DNA of 14,384 nucleotides from Sulfolobus sp. UBA167 (GCA_002495845.1 DAHF01000032.1:6653-21036); one strand, 5' to 3'. Counted from the stretch's first letter, positions 5,441-12,360 are shown. The notes: a model not told the origin generated them from the sequence alone. Translations and numbers: made by a program.

Positions 5441-6582
5441 CTCTTTCCATGAGGGTAGAAACAAGCCACAAGTTTTCCTTTTCGTCCCCTTTGAGGTACA
5501 TGTTTAAAGTACTTCTTGTGCCTGAAAGGCTAGGGATGGCAAAGGGGTTTCACTACATAGTTCTACTTGATACCAGCGGTTCCATGACGGGTTACAAGAT
5601 AGACGTTGCTAAACAAGGAGCTTTGGCACTCCTCTCGAGGATACCCGAGGGGAACAAGGTGACTTTCATTACCTTTTCCGATACAGTAAATGTGATAAAG
5701 GAAGCGGTAGACCCCCAGTCTGCAGAGGACCTTTCATTCATCAATGCCTCGGGCCAGACAGCGCTTTACACCGCTCTGTTGAACGCAAACAAAATAGCAA
5801 AAGCACACGAGATGCCGACCTACGTCCTCCTCCTGACAGACGGTAATCCAACGGACCAGACTAACGTGGAAGTGTTCTCGTCAATTCAATTCATGAAGGA
5901 CCTCCAGATAGTTGCATTTGGCATAGGCGATGACTACAACGAAGTCCTCTTGAAGACCCTTGCAGATAAGACGAACGGTTTATTCTACCACATAAGCGAG
6001 CCCAATGAGATAGCTGAGAAGCTACCTAAGAAGGCCGTGACAGAGATAGCTGCGAAGAACGTAAGCGTGGACATAGTTACTGAAGGAATAGGGACTAAGC
6101 TCCTGAACTATTCCTCACTTCCAGTTAAAGTGAACGCTGTCGAAAACGTGGTCAAAATTCTAGGCGAGACCGAGATGCCTGCTAACTATAGTGGGACTTT
6201 CCTCACCGTGAAAGTACAGTATGAGGACCCGGTCACCGGTAAGCATGAAGCCCTTCTAGCCCCGGTCAACGTCTCTCCAGCCACGAGCCAGCAGGCTTTC
6301 ATCTCTGGAGTAAACAACGACCTAATATCCGAGTACCGCTATTATGAGCTCCTCAATAAGTACGCAAAGGAAGTACAAGGCGAGGAGCTGGTCGAGGCTA
6401 CGAGGACGCTCACTCAACTCAACCAAGTAGCCCAGCAGACCAGGAGGATAGAGTTCATAGAGACGACTAGGAGGCTTTCGAACGAGCTTGAGACAACGAA
6501 GAGGTTAGGTTCAACAGAACAGACTAGGAGGCTCTCAAAGGAGGTTTCTAGCGAGGTTACTAGAAAGCTGAGAGAGGGGTAA
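5437..6582 (+). CDS. von Willebrand factor A domain protein 2 (ArnB-like), with six-copy T-R-R-L tail
   Basis: A 381-residue vWA protein, paralogous to the one at 2652-3731. MIDAS residues are D45-T-S47-G-S49, T108 in GQTALYTAL, and D135 in LLTDGNP; the last two have the same residue numbers as in the paralogue. A beta-rich domain (about 200-285) and a helical segment (EYRYYELLNKYAKE) follow. The last 60 residues form an array of six motifs of the form T-[RK]-[TRK]-[LI], at T322, T335, T344, T354, T363 and T375, spaced 9 to 13 residues. FHA domains often read the residue three after phospho-threonine, and Leu or Ile stands there in every motif. The role inferred is a multivalent, phospho-switchable ligand for the FHA protein. 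The start overlaps the phosphatase stop by four bases and has a strong ribosome site. Confidence 0.9.
   Translation: MTLSMRVETSHKFSFSSPLRYMFKVLLVPERLGMAKGFHYIVLLDTSGSMTGYKIDVAKQGALALLSRIPEGNKVTFITFSDTVNVIKEAVDPQSAEDLSFINASGQTALYTALLNANKIAKAHEMPTYVLLLTDGNPTDQTNVEVFSSIQFMKDLQIVAFGIGDDYNEVLLKTLADKTNGLFYHISEPNEIAEKLPKKAVTEIAAKNVSVDIVTEGIGTKLLNYSSLPVKVNAVENVVKILGETEMPANYSGTFLTVKVQYEDPVTGKHEALLAPVNVSPATSQQAFISGVNNDLISEYRYYELLNKYAKEVQGEELVEATRTLTQLNQVAQQTRRIEFIETTRRLSNELETTKRLGSTEQTRRLSKEVSSEVTRKLREG
6400..6570 (+). repeat. Array of six T-[RK]-[TRK]-[LI] peptide motifs in vWA2
   Basis: The coding repeat starts at the codon for T322 (6400) and ends with the motif at T375. The motifs are ATRTL, QTRRI, TTRRL, TTKRL, QTRRL and VTRKL, with acidic or polar spacers. 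Spacing is 13, 9, 10, 9 and 12 residues, so it is a protein motif array rather than an exact DNA repeat. Confidence 0.8.
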
Positions 6583-7071
6583 AGGCCAAGAGTCTACATC
6601 AATCACTTTGACGCCCACTTTGTCGTTAACGTATTCTAAATTCTCTACAAGGTATGTCTTTTCATTCTTTTTCCTCAGCCTAAGCCCGAACTGTCCCTTT
6701 AGAAATGAGATAACATCGTCCTCACTCCACGTCAAAGTAGGGACATCGAAGAAAGAAAGGATAACTTCTTTGTTGTCCCTCTTTCTCCTCCCTACCATCT
6801 CTATAGACCTCTTGTTTACCTTCACCTCTATCTCGTCGAGCCCCTTCATGGACTCCATCCTCCCAATCCCTTTCACTTCTACAGAGTATTTATAGAAGGC
6901 ATAGAAAGACCTCTTCCTCTCGTTGAAAGTTATTCTCCTTATCTCGTTCATGTTGCAGTCCATGCTCACGAAAGACGGTAACTCACGTTCTGCTATTAGG
7001 TCAGGTTGCGAGACCACGAAGCAGGTCTCTGGGGTTAAGATTGAGGTTATATTATAGCCTTGGAGTCTCAT
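6535..7071 (-). CDS. Unrecognised protein overlapping the 3' end of vWA2
   Basis: I do not recognise this protein of about 178 residues. It is mixed charged and hydrophobic, without cysteine clusters, signal peptide or membrane helix. Its middle (about 85-130) is strongly basic and alternates as if in beta strands; the C-terminus ends in a leucine-rich LPLSQLSSNLARNLL. Its last 48 bases run antisense to the final motif and tail of vWA2. The ATG at 7071 is preferred. Upstream in-frame starts (TTG 7116, ATG 7101) would place the only clear TATA, at 7101-7108, inside the coding region. With the chosen start the TATA lies about 32 bases upstream, giving a leader of about six bases. Family and function are unknown; it may belong to the signalling locus only by position. 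Confidence 0.65.
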   Translation of the reverse strand: MRLQGYNITSILTPETCFVVSQPDLIAERELPSFVSMDCNMNEIRRITFNERKRSFYAFYKYSVEVKGIGRMESMKGLDEIEVKVNKRSIEMVGRRKRDNKEVILSFFDVPTLTWSEDDVISFLKGQFGLRLRKKNEKTYLVENLEYVNDKVGVKVIDVDSWPLPLSQLSSNLARNLL

Positions 7072-7100
7072 TTCAAGAGAATAATATCTATCTCTTCTCA

Positions 7101-7108
7101 TATAAATT
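7101..7108 (-). promoter_or_regulatory. TATA box for the gene at 6535-7071
   Basis: The minus strand reads AATTTATA within an A/T-rich stretch, about 32 bases upstream of the ATG at 7071. Its position argues against the longer starts at 7101 and 7116. Confidence 0.45.
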
Positions 7109-7172
7109 TTTTTCAATTTCTCCCTTGCTACTCTGCTTTGAGAAATGAAAACATGTCATTTATAACGACGAT

Positions 7173-7179
7173 AAAAAAA
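7173..7179 (-). terminator. U-tract terminator of aconitase
   Basis: On the minus strand, seven T directly follow the aconitase TGA at 7180-7182. No stem precedes them, as is usual for archaeal factor-assisted U-tract termination. Confidence 0.55.
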
Positions 7180-9654
7180 TCACTTTTTAATCATCTTGTC
7201 GAACACGTAGTAAAGTATGCCTCCCTCCTTTAGGTAGTTGAGCTCCGCCTCGTTGTCAACCCTTACCTTACCTTTCACTTTTATCTCCTTCTCCCCGGAG
7301 AAAGTGACATCCACTTCCGATCTAGGCTTGATTGCGTTCAAACCGGATATTGATACCTCTTCCTTGCCGTTTATGCCTAACTCCTTCCAGCTAGGTATCT
7401 CTATCGGAACTACTCCCATGAACACCAAGTTGCTCCTATGTATCCTCTCGAAACTCTCAGCTAAGACTGCCCTCACCCCGAGGAGATAGGTCACCTTGGC
7501 CGCCCAGTCCCTTGAGCTCCCTGTACCATACTGCTTTCCCGCAACCACTACTGTATCTACTCCTTCTTTCATATACCTCATTGCTGCGTCGTATACGCTC
7601 ATCTCCTCCCCGTCAGGGAAGTGTCTGGTGAAGCCTCCTTGTCTCTCTGTTAAGAAGTTTCTCAGCTTAGGGTTTGAGAAACCTCCTCTCATCATGACTT
7701 CGTGATTACCCCTTCTAGCGCCGTAAGTGTTTAGCTCTGTTATCCCCATGGAGGACAACAGCATTCCTGCAGGAGAGTCAGGGAGGATAGGCCCTGCGGG
7801 AGATATGTGATCCGTTGTCACCTTGTCCCCCAGGAGTAGGAGGATCCTGCCCTTTTGGATGTCCCTTACTTTCCTTTTGACTGAGAACCACGGGGGCTCC
7901 ACTATGTAGGATGAGTCCTCCCAAGTGTAACTCGTCCCGCCCTTCACTTGGAGCTCCTCCCAGTTCTCATCGCCGTGGAATATCGCTTCCTTCCTCCTCT
8001 CGTAGATTTCCGGCCTCATGGCAAGCTTGTAGGCCTCCGCGATTTCTGCGTTAGATGGCCATATGTCCTTCAAGTATACAGCTTTGCCGTTAGGGTCAAC
8101 TCCTATAGGTTCGCTCGTCAGGTCTATGTTCATCTTCCCAGCCAAGGAGTAAGCAATCACTAGCTCTGGAGACGCAAGGAAAGCCCCCTTCAGGAACGGG
8201 TTTATCCTTCCCTCGAAGTTCCTGTTTCCGCTCAAGACTGCGAACGCGCTAATCCCGTTCTTCACATCGTCTTCGACTTCCTTAGGCAAAGGTCCCGCGT
8301 TTCCTATGCACGTAGTGCACCCGAATCCTACTACGTGGAAACCTATAGACTCGAGATAAGGTAATAGACCTGAGTCAGCCAGATAGCTTATGACCACAGG
8401 AGAACCAGGCGCAATGCTTGTCTTAACGTAAGGTTTCGGTCTCAGGCCGTATGAGACGGCTTTCTTAGCTAAGATCCCCGCTCCTATCATGACGGAAGGG
8501 TTGGAAGTGTTTGTGCAGCTCGTGATTGCAGCTATGACCACTGATCCGTCGTCTATGACCTTTCCTTTACCTCCTCCTAACAACTTGGTTACGCTCTCTT
8601 TGACTTTCCTTAACGGGATCCTCTCCTCCGGGTTCCTTGGACCAGCTATGGCGGGCTCAATTTCTCCTAAGTTTACTTCTATTACCTTGTCATACTTGGG
8701 CTCTTCTGAGTACAATATCCCTATTTCCTTTGAAACCTTCTCCACGGTCTCGGCGTCCCTACCAGTACCCCTGAGGTAGGACAACGTGTTCTCGTCTATT
8801 GGGAAATATCCTACCGTTGCGCCATACTCCGGTGCCATGTTCGAGATCGTAGCCCTATCAGGCACAGGAAGGGAGGAGAGGTCGCCGAAGAACTCTACGA
8901 ACTTTCCCACAACACCTTTTCCCCTGAGTAGCTCCGTCAGGAAGAGCACGATGTCCGTGGGGGTGACCCCTTCCTTGATGGTGCCTTCAATCCTCACTCC
9001 CACTACCTCTGGCACGTTCATATAGTAAGGCTCTCCCAACATGACGCCTTCTGCCTCCAAGCCACCGACTCCCCACCCAAGGACTCCTATTCCCCCTATC
9101 ATGGTGGTATGGGAGTCAGTCCCTATCACTATCTCTGGAAATGCCATCCCGTCTTTGACGTCTATCACGGATGACAAGAACTCTAAGTTAACTTGGTGTA
9201 TTATTCCGTTCCCCGGAGGGACTACCCTCAAGTTCGTGAAGGATGACTGTGCCCATTTCAAAAAGCGGTATCTCTCCATATTCCTCTCGAACTCCTTCTT
9301 CATGTTCATCTTTAGGGCATAGGAAGTACCGTAATAGTCTACTTGCACTGAGTGGTCTATGACTAAGTCAGACCTTACCTTAGGGTTGACCAGTAGAGGG
9401 TCAGCTCCCCTTCTTTCAGCCTCGCTCCTCATTTCGGCTAGGTCGACCAGCAGGGGAACTCCAGTGTAGTCCTGCATCACTATCCTGGTTGGCAAGAACC
9501 TTATCTCTTCACCTACCTTTCTCTCCAAGATCTTCTTTGCGGAATCCTGAAAATCATTCCTGAGCGAGTTCTCCGCTAGGACCCTTAGGCTGTACGGTAG
9601 CTCCCTTGCATCCTCTGGGAGCTCTACAACGCTTAAATTTCCTATTTTCTTCAT
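7180..9654 (-). CDS. acnA: Aconitate hydratase (aconitase A/IRP1 type)
   Basis: An 824-residue [4Fe-4S] enzyme that interconverts citrate and isocitrate in the citric acid cycle. The cluster cysteines are C380 in ITSCTNTSNPS and C446 and C449 in GFGCTTCIGN. The 66-residue and 3-residue spacings are the same as in the AcnA/IRP1 branch. GTDSHTTMIGGIG (about residue 180) and YGTGSSRDWAAKV with R715 in the C-terminal swivel domain are also intact. The length is slightly below the bacterial AcnA norm of about 890. The ATG at 9654 is preceded by an in-frame GTG at 9657; a TATA-like element 27-30 bases upstream makes either start effectively leaderless. It stands alone between terminators, with no other citric acid cycle gene nearby. 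Confidence 0.96.
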   Translation of the reverse strand: MKKIGNLSVVELPEDARELPYSLRVLAENSLRNDFQDSAKKILERKVGEEIRFLPTRIVMQDYTGVPLLVDLAEMRSEAERRGADPLLVNPKVRSDLVIDHSVQVDYYGTSYALKMNMKKEFERNMERYRFLKWAQSSFTNLRVVPPGNGIIHQVNLEFLSSVIDVKDGMAFPEIVIGTDSHTTMIGGIGVLGWGVGGLEAEGVMLGEPYYMNVPEVVGVRIEGTIKEGVTPTDIVLFLTELLRGKGVVGKFVEFFGDLSSLPVPDRATISNMAPEYGATVGYFPIDENTLSYLRGTGRDAETVEKVSKEIGILYSEEPKYDKVIEVNLGEIEPAIAGPRNPEERIPLRKVKESVTKLLGGGKGKVIDDGSVVIAAITSCTNTSNPSVMIGAGILAKKAVSYGLRPKPYVKTSIAPGSPVVISYLADSGLLPYLESIGFHVVGFGCTTCIGNAGPLPKEVEDDVKNGISAFAVLSGNRNFEGRINPFLKGAFLASPELVIAYSLAGKMNIDLTSEPIGVDPNGKAVYLKDIWPSNAEIAEAYKLAMRPEIYERRKEAIFHGDENWEELQVKGGTSYTWEDSSYIVEPPWFSVKRKVRDIQKGRILLLLGDKVTTDHISPAGPILPDSPAGMLLSSMGITELNTYGARRGNHEVMMRGGFSNPKLRNFLTERQGGFTRHFPDGEEMSVYDAAMRYMKEGVDTVVVAGKQYGTGSSRDWAAKVTYLLGVRAVLAESFERIHRSNLVFMGVVPIEIPSWKELGINGKEEVSISGLNAIKPRSEVDVTFSGEKEIKVKGKVRVDNEAELNYLKEGGILYYVFDKMIKK

Positions 9655-9679
9655 CACGAGTTCTCTTTGTCGTTGCTGG

Positions 9680-9688
9680 CTTAAAAAC
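9680..9688 (-). promoter_or_regulatory. TATA box for aconitase
   Basis: The minus strand reads TTTTTAAGC, centred 27-30 bases before the GTG/ATG start pair at 9657/9654. The rest of the gap to 9840 is AT-rich, with two copies of TATTAAAT near 9801 and 9817, and no gene. Confidence 0.5.
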
Positions 9689-9840
9689 GATGATAGAGAA
9701 GAGGCGAAATTCTCGTAGCATTCATAAAACGAGGAAAATAACTCATTTATCAGGAAAAAAGAAAGATTGGAGATGATGTATATTTTTTATTAATACTATT
9801 ATTAAATCGTTATGTTATTAAATTGCCTTATTGGCTTCTA

Positions 9841-10128
9841 TTAACCCTTCACTAGACCTATTATGAAACCTATTATGAAGACTATCGAGTCGTAAGGAAC
9901 GTATCCAGAAAACGACTTTGCCTCCGATATAGCTTTAGGTACTTGGGTTCCAGCAGTCTCTAAGAAGTGCTCTACTGTGACGGGAGATATATACCCTATT
10001 GCCATTAGGAGGACCACTATCGCAACTAGTATTATCCCAACTGCGAAGAGCTTCTTCACCAGGAAACCTATTAGCAACCCCAGTATGAATGTTACTGCAA
10101 CGCTTACTATCTCGCTTGTAGTGATCAT
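9841..10128 (-). CDS. Small membrane protein, FUN14-like
   Basis: A 95-residue integral membrane protein with two tightly spaced N-terminal helices around a G-x-x-x-G-F-L-V-K-K turn, ending ...VLLMAIGYIS. An amphipathic stretch of about 30 residues follows, then a third short hydrophobic segment (VFIIGFIIGLV) at the C-terminus. The G-L-L-I-G-F-L-V-K-K-L plus I-G-Y-I pattern resembles the archaeal FUN14 family, whose role in archaea is unknown. The ATG at 10128 is preferred over a TTG seven codons earlier, because a TATA element lies 28 bases upstream of it and the protein then begins directly before the first helix. It is divergent from the gene at 10182, with 53 bp between starts. The family call is by pattern only. 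Confidence 0.6.
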   Translation of the reverse strand: MITTSEIVSVAVTFILGLLIGFLVKKLFAVGIILVAIVVLLMAIGYISPVTVEHFLETAGTQVPKAISEAKSFSGYVPYDSIVFIIGFIIGLVKG

Positions 10129-10150
10129 GATAGATTTCTCTCTAGTCAAA

Positions 10151-10164
10151 CTTTTATTTTTAAT
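10151..10164. promoter_or_regulatory. Single AT element serving two divergent leaderless genes
   Basis: CTTTTATTTTTAAT is centred about 26 bases before the plus ATG at 10182 and about 28 bases before the minus ATG at 10128. Each direction has exactly one candidate TATA, and it is the same element. Confidence 0.55.
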
Positions 10165-10181
10165 CAGCTTAGTGCTCTTTC

Positions 10182-10652
10182 ATGAAAGTTGTCAAGTATT
10201 TCGTGAAGTTAACCGTCAGGGACGATAAAGGAGAAAACCCAGTGAGGTTCAAGCTTGTTAAGCACGAGAAGTCCGAGGAAGGGACAAAGAGGAAGCTGAT
10301 AGACTCGGAGGAGCATCCTTTCAGGAAACTAGCTAACGCTAGGAAGTTCGTGAACGAGTACGCTGAAAGGAAAGGTATGGAGTGCTCGTCTTTCGAAAAG
10401 AAGGACAACTTCTGGAGCAAGGAGTGTTCTTCTCAGTCCGGCGTAAAGTACACTTTCGAAATAAGGGAACAGAGAATAGTTAAGCCAAAGAAGGAGAAGA
10501 AGGAAGAGGGCAAAAAGGAGGAAACTAAGGAAGAAAAGGGGAAGAACGAAGAGGGAGGTAAGGACACTCAGGAACAAGTGGCTCAACCTCAAGGAGCAAA
10601 ACAAGGGGAGGAAAGCGAGAAGGCTCAAGCTAATCAACAAGGAAGTCAATGA
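10182..10652 (+). CDS. Unrecognised protein with a charged, low-complexity tail
   Basis: A 156-residue protein I do not recognise. Residues 1 to about 97 look like a small globular domain of strands and a helix (FVKLTVRDDKG, RKLANARKFVNEYAERKG, VKYTFEIREQRI) with two cysteines, at 68 and 82. From about residue 100 the chain is Lys/Glu-rich (KPKKEKKEEGKKEETKEEK), then Gln/Gly/Ala-rich to the end, and is almost certainly disordered. No signal or membrane segment is seen. The ATG at 10182 is leaderless by TATA spacing. The divergent partner is a small membrane protein, and the shared promoter suggests co-expression. The tail could be a flexible tether or nucleic-acid-contact region, but nothing visible decides this. 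Confidence 0.75.
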   Translation: MKVVKYFVKLTVRDDKGENPVRFKLVKHEKSEEGTKRKLIDSEEHPFRKLANARKFVNEYAERKGMECSSFEKKDNFWSKECSSQSGVKYTFEIREQRIVKPKKEKKEEGKKEETKEEKGKNEEGGKDTQEQVAQPQGAKQGEESEKAQANQQGSQ

Positions 10653-10687
10653 AATAAGGCTACTATAACCGTAGAGGAACTCAGAAG

Positions 10688-10717
10688 AATATATATATGT
10701 ATGAATGTATATATATT
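10688..10717. repeat. AT inverted repeat between convergent genes
   Basis: Ten-base arms AATATATATA and TATATATATT flank a ten-base loop. It lies between the plus gene ending at 10652 and the minus gene ending at 10744. A plus-strand T-rich run (10733-10742) follows. It is probably part of a bidirectional termination region. Confidence 0.4.
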
Positions 10718-10743
10718 TTCCGCCAAGGTCGTGTTTTTCCTTT

Positions 10744-11868
10744 TCAATCGTTAATTCTCACCATGGAATAGAAAAAGAGCGATAACAAGGTTATCCCACC
10801 TATTAGCAACCATAAGGATCTGTAGCTCAAAGTCTCGACTATGAACGGCGAAACAATCGAGCTCACGATCCCGCTGAATTGCCAGAAGAAGTTGGCGAAG
10901 CCTGACACACTCCCGCTGTTCTTTCCACCCAGTAAAGCTAAAGCGCTGGAATGGGACGGGGTGATGACGAACCTAGCGAAGCCCATGGAGATGAAGATCA
11001 GCGAGAGCGGTATGAGGAATCTGTATACCACGTCAATGGATAAGATAAGTACTCCATATATTGCTATGAACGTCAACAAAGACTTTCTCGTTCCTATCAA
11101 GTCAAGGATCCTGCCAGACAGAACAGTAGATGGTATTCCTGCTATAGCGGTGAAGGAGTAGACTGCGCCAGCAACTATAGGGGAGTACCCAGACGCCAAG
11201 AGGAACTTATAGAGGAACAAGGTCAAACTCCAGTACGAGAAGAAGAACATGAACCCGCCTATAGAAATCGAGATGACCCTCCTATCTCTCACAAGGTAGA
11301 TCCCCTTCCCAGTCGGGTTCATCTCCTTGTCTTCCGCAATTACCTTGGAGGACAGTAAAGATAGAGCTATTGACATCACACCCAGTAGGAAATAAGGCAA
11401 CTCCCAGTTAAGCGTGGCTAAAGGTGGTATCACGAAACCTGAAGCTACTATGGAGAGGGGCCACGCCAAGCTGTACAACGCTATTGCTTGGTGTAAGTAT
11501 TTACCGCTGAAGTTTGTTGCCAGCAGTTTTATTGTAGTAGGGTAGATCCATCCTGCTGAAAGCCCCATGACTGTGCTGTTCACGTATTCCCATGCTATTG
11601 ACGGGGATACAGCTGAGCCGAAAGCCGACGCCCCCAACCCCAAGAGGGCACCCATAAGGACTTTCCTCGACCCTATTCTGTCTACGACAGCACCAGATGG
11701 TATCTGTATGATTACATATCCTACGAAGAACAAGGAGAAGATGATCCCGTCTTCTACCTCCGTAGGTTTCAGGGAAGAGAAGTTAGATACTATGCTCCAG
11801 ATTAGCCTAGAGAAGTATGACATGAAAAAGGACGCTGAGCATATAAAGAGTATTGACGCTCTGTTCAA
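10744..11868 (-). CDS. Major facilitator superfamily (MFS) transporter
   Basis: A 374-residue, 12-helix secondary transporter. The loop between helices 2 and 3 carries GAVVDRIGSRKVLM, the MFS motif A, and the matching loop in the second half reads GRILDLIGTRKS. The repeat of this motif after the midpoint reflects the two six-helix halves. The substrate cannot be told from sequence; family members carry small organic anions, sugars or drugs. The start is a TTG at 11866-11868. An out-of-frame ATG five bases upstream reads ATG-AAT-TGA, its stop overlapping the TTG. The gene begins 26 bp after the small HTH regulator ends and is probably co-transcribed with it, so that regulator is a good candidate for sensing the transported compound. 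Confidence 0.88.
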   Translation of the reverse strand: MNRASILFICSASFFMSYFSRLIWSIVSNFSSLKPTEVEDGIIFSLFFVGYVIIQIPSGAVVDRIGSRKVLMGALLGLGASAFGSAVSPSIAWEYVNSTVMGLSAGWIYPTTIKLLATNFSGKYLHQAIALYSLAWPLSIVASGFVIPPLATLNWELPYFLLGVMSIALSLLSSKVIAEDKEMNPTGKGIYLVRDRRVISISIGGFMFFFSYWSLTLFLYKFLLASGYSPIVAGAVYSFTAIAGIPSTVLSGRILDLIGTRKSLLTFIAIYGVLILSIDVVYRFLIPLSLIFISMGFARFVITPSHSSALALLGGKNSGSVSGFANFFWQFSGIVSSIVSPFIVETLSYRSLWLLIGGITLLSLFFYSMVRIND

Positions 11869-11894
11869 TTCATGTTAAGCAGTAAATTTATCTA

Positions 11895-12230
11895 TTAACT
11901 TTTTCGCATTTGTCCATCGCATTTGTCCAGTTTCAAAACGAGCCTAGCCACGCTACACATGACGCAGAAAGGTCCTTCATCAACCTTATTCATATATTTC
12001 ACTGAAGTGATCTCAAGCATCTCGTTCATTTCATCATCCTTCTTGAGCAGGGACACCTCCTTCTCGAACTTCTTTTTATTTTTCTCATATGTAACTACAG
12101 ATATTCCAGCTAACTTGGAGGCCTTCGTTACAGACATACCTTTCTCAACTAGCTTGTCCACAAGGGCTACCCTTAGAGGAGGGACTATCTTGTAGTAAGA
12201 CTCCTCGCACTTCAAAGTAAAGTTCCTCAA
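11895..12230 (-). CDS. HTH transcriptional regulator with cysteine cluster (COG2522-like)
   Basis: A 111-residue regulator. It opens with C8-E-E-S-Y-Y-K-I-V-P-P-L-R, followed by a lambda-repressor-like helix-turn-helix at about 32-52 (SVTKASKLAGISVVTYEK). A C-terminal C89-x2-C92-x11-C104 may bind zinc or an iron-sulfur cluster together with C8. This order is like the COG2522 family of archaeal regulators, related domains of which are fused to ThiN in thiamine metabolism. No thiamine gene lies here. The start is TTG at 12230; a second TTG five codons on is possible. The last codons lie in a 13-bp tandem duplication that changes the C-terminus. It is probably co-transcribed with the MFS transporter and divergent from an Lrs14-like regulator. 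Confidence 0.72.
   Translation of the reverse strand: MRNFTLKCEESYYKIVPPLRVALVDKLVEKGMSVTKASKLAGISVVTYEKNKKKFEKEVSLLKKDDEMNEMLEITSVKYMNKVDEGPFCVMCSVARLVLKLDKCDGQMRKS
11905..11930. repeat. 13-bp tandem duplication at the 3' end of the HTH gene
   Basis: Two adjacent copies, CGCATTTGTCCAT and CGCATTTGTCCAG, differ only at the last base. Because 13 is not a multiple of three, the second copy shifts the reading frame at the C-terminus. Confidence 0.85.
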
Positions 12231-12260
12231 AGTTTTCTACAATCTCTTTTCTTTGGTCAC

Positions 12261-12273
12261 TTTATTATATTTA
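12261..12273 (-). promoter_or_regulatory. TATA-like region for the HTH regulator
   Basis: The minus strand reads AAATATAATAAAG, about 35 bases before the TTG at 12230. This predicts a leader of about ten bases. Further AT-rich sequence up to 12290 makes the exact box uncertain. Confidence 0.4.
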
Positions 12274-12299
12274 TTGTTATTTTTTATATAATAATCTCA

Positions 12300-12341
12300 T
12301 TAACTCCGTTAAAGGTAGTTAACACAGTTAATATAGGTTAA
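12300..12341. promoter_or_regulatory. Phased GTTAA operator-like array
   Basis: Four GTTAA copies begin at 12308, 12318, 12327 and 12337, spaced 10, 9 and 10 bp. An inverted TTAAC lies at 12300-12304, forming TTAAC-TCC-GTTAA with the first copy. The copy at 12318 is itself the palindrome GTTAAC. The array sits between two divergent regulator genes, about 70 bp from one start and 97 bp from the other. Confidence 0.55.
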
Positions 12342-12360
12342 GTAAGCCTTTATGAAATAC

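Noticed and set aside
7238..9322. Several plus-strand ORFs of 70-96 codons opposite aconitase
   Set aside because: All lie antisense to a complete, motif-verified aconitase. Their composition is Ser/Pro/Thr-rich, as expected from reverse frames of this gene.
9771..9777. C-box-like GATGATG as a C/D box small RNA
   Set aside because: No D box (CTGA) or C'/D' pair at a fitting distance was found. The other gaps were also checked by eye without success.
10329..10649. 106-codon minus-strand Leu/Phe-rich ORF that looks like a membrane protein
   Set aside because: It is the reverse complement of the Lys/Glu-rich tail codons of the plus gene, which automatically gives Leu/Phe/Ser. The plus gene has the promoter.
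10688..10717. Replication origin or mobile-element end at the AT inverted repeat
   Set aside because: It is only a dinucleotide-like AT repeat between convergent genes. There is no Orc1/Cdc6 gene, ORB-like repeat or target-site duplication.
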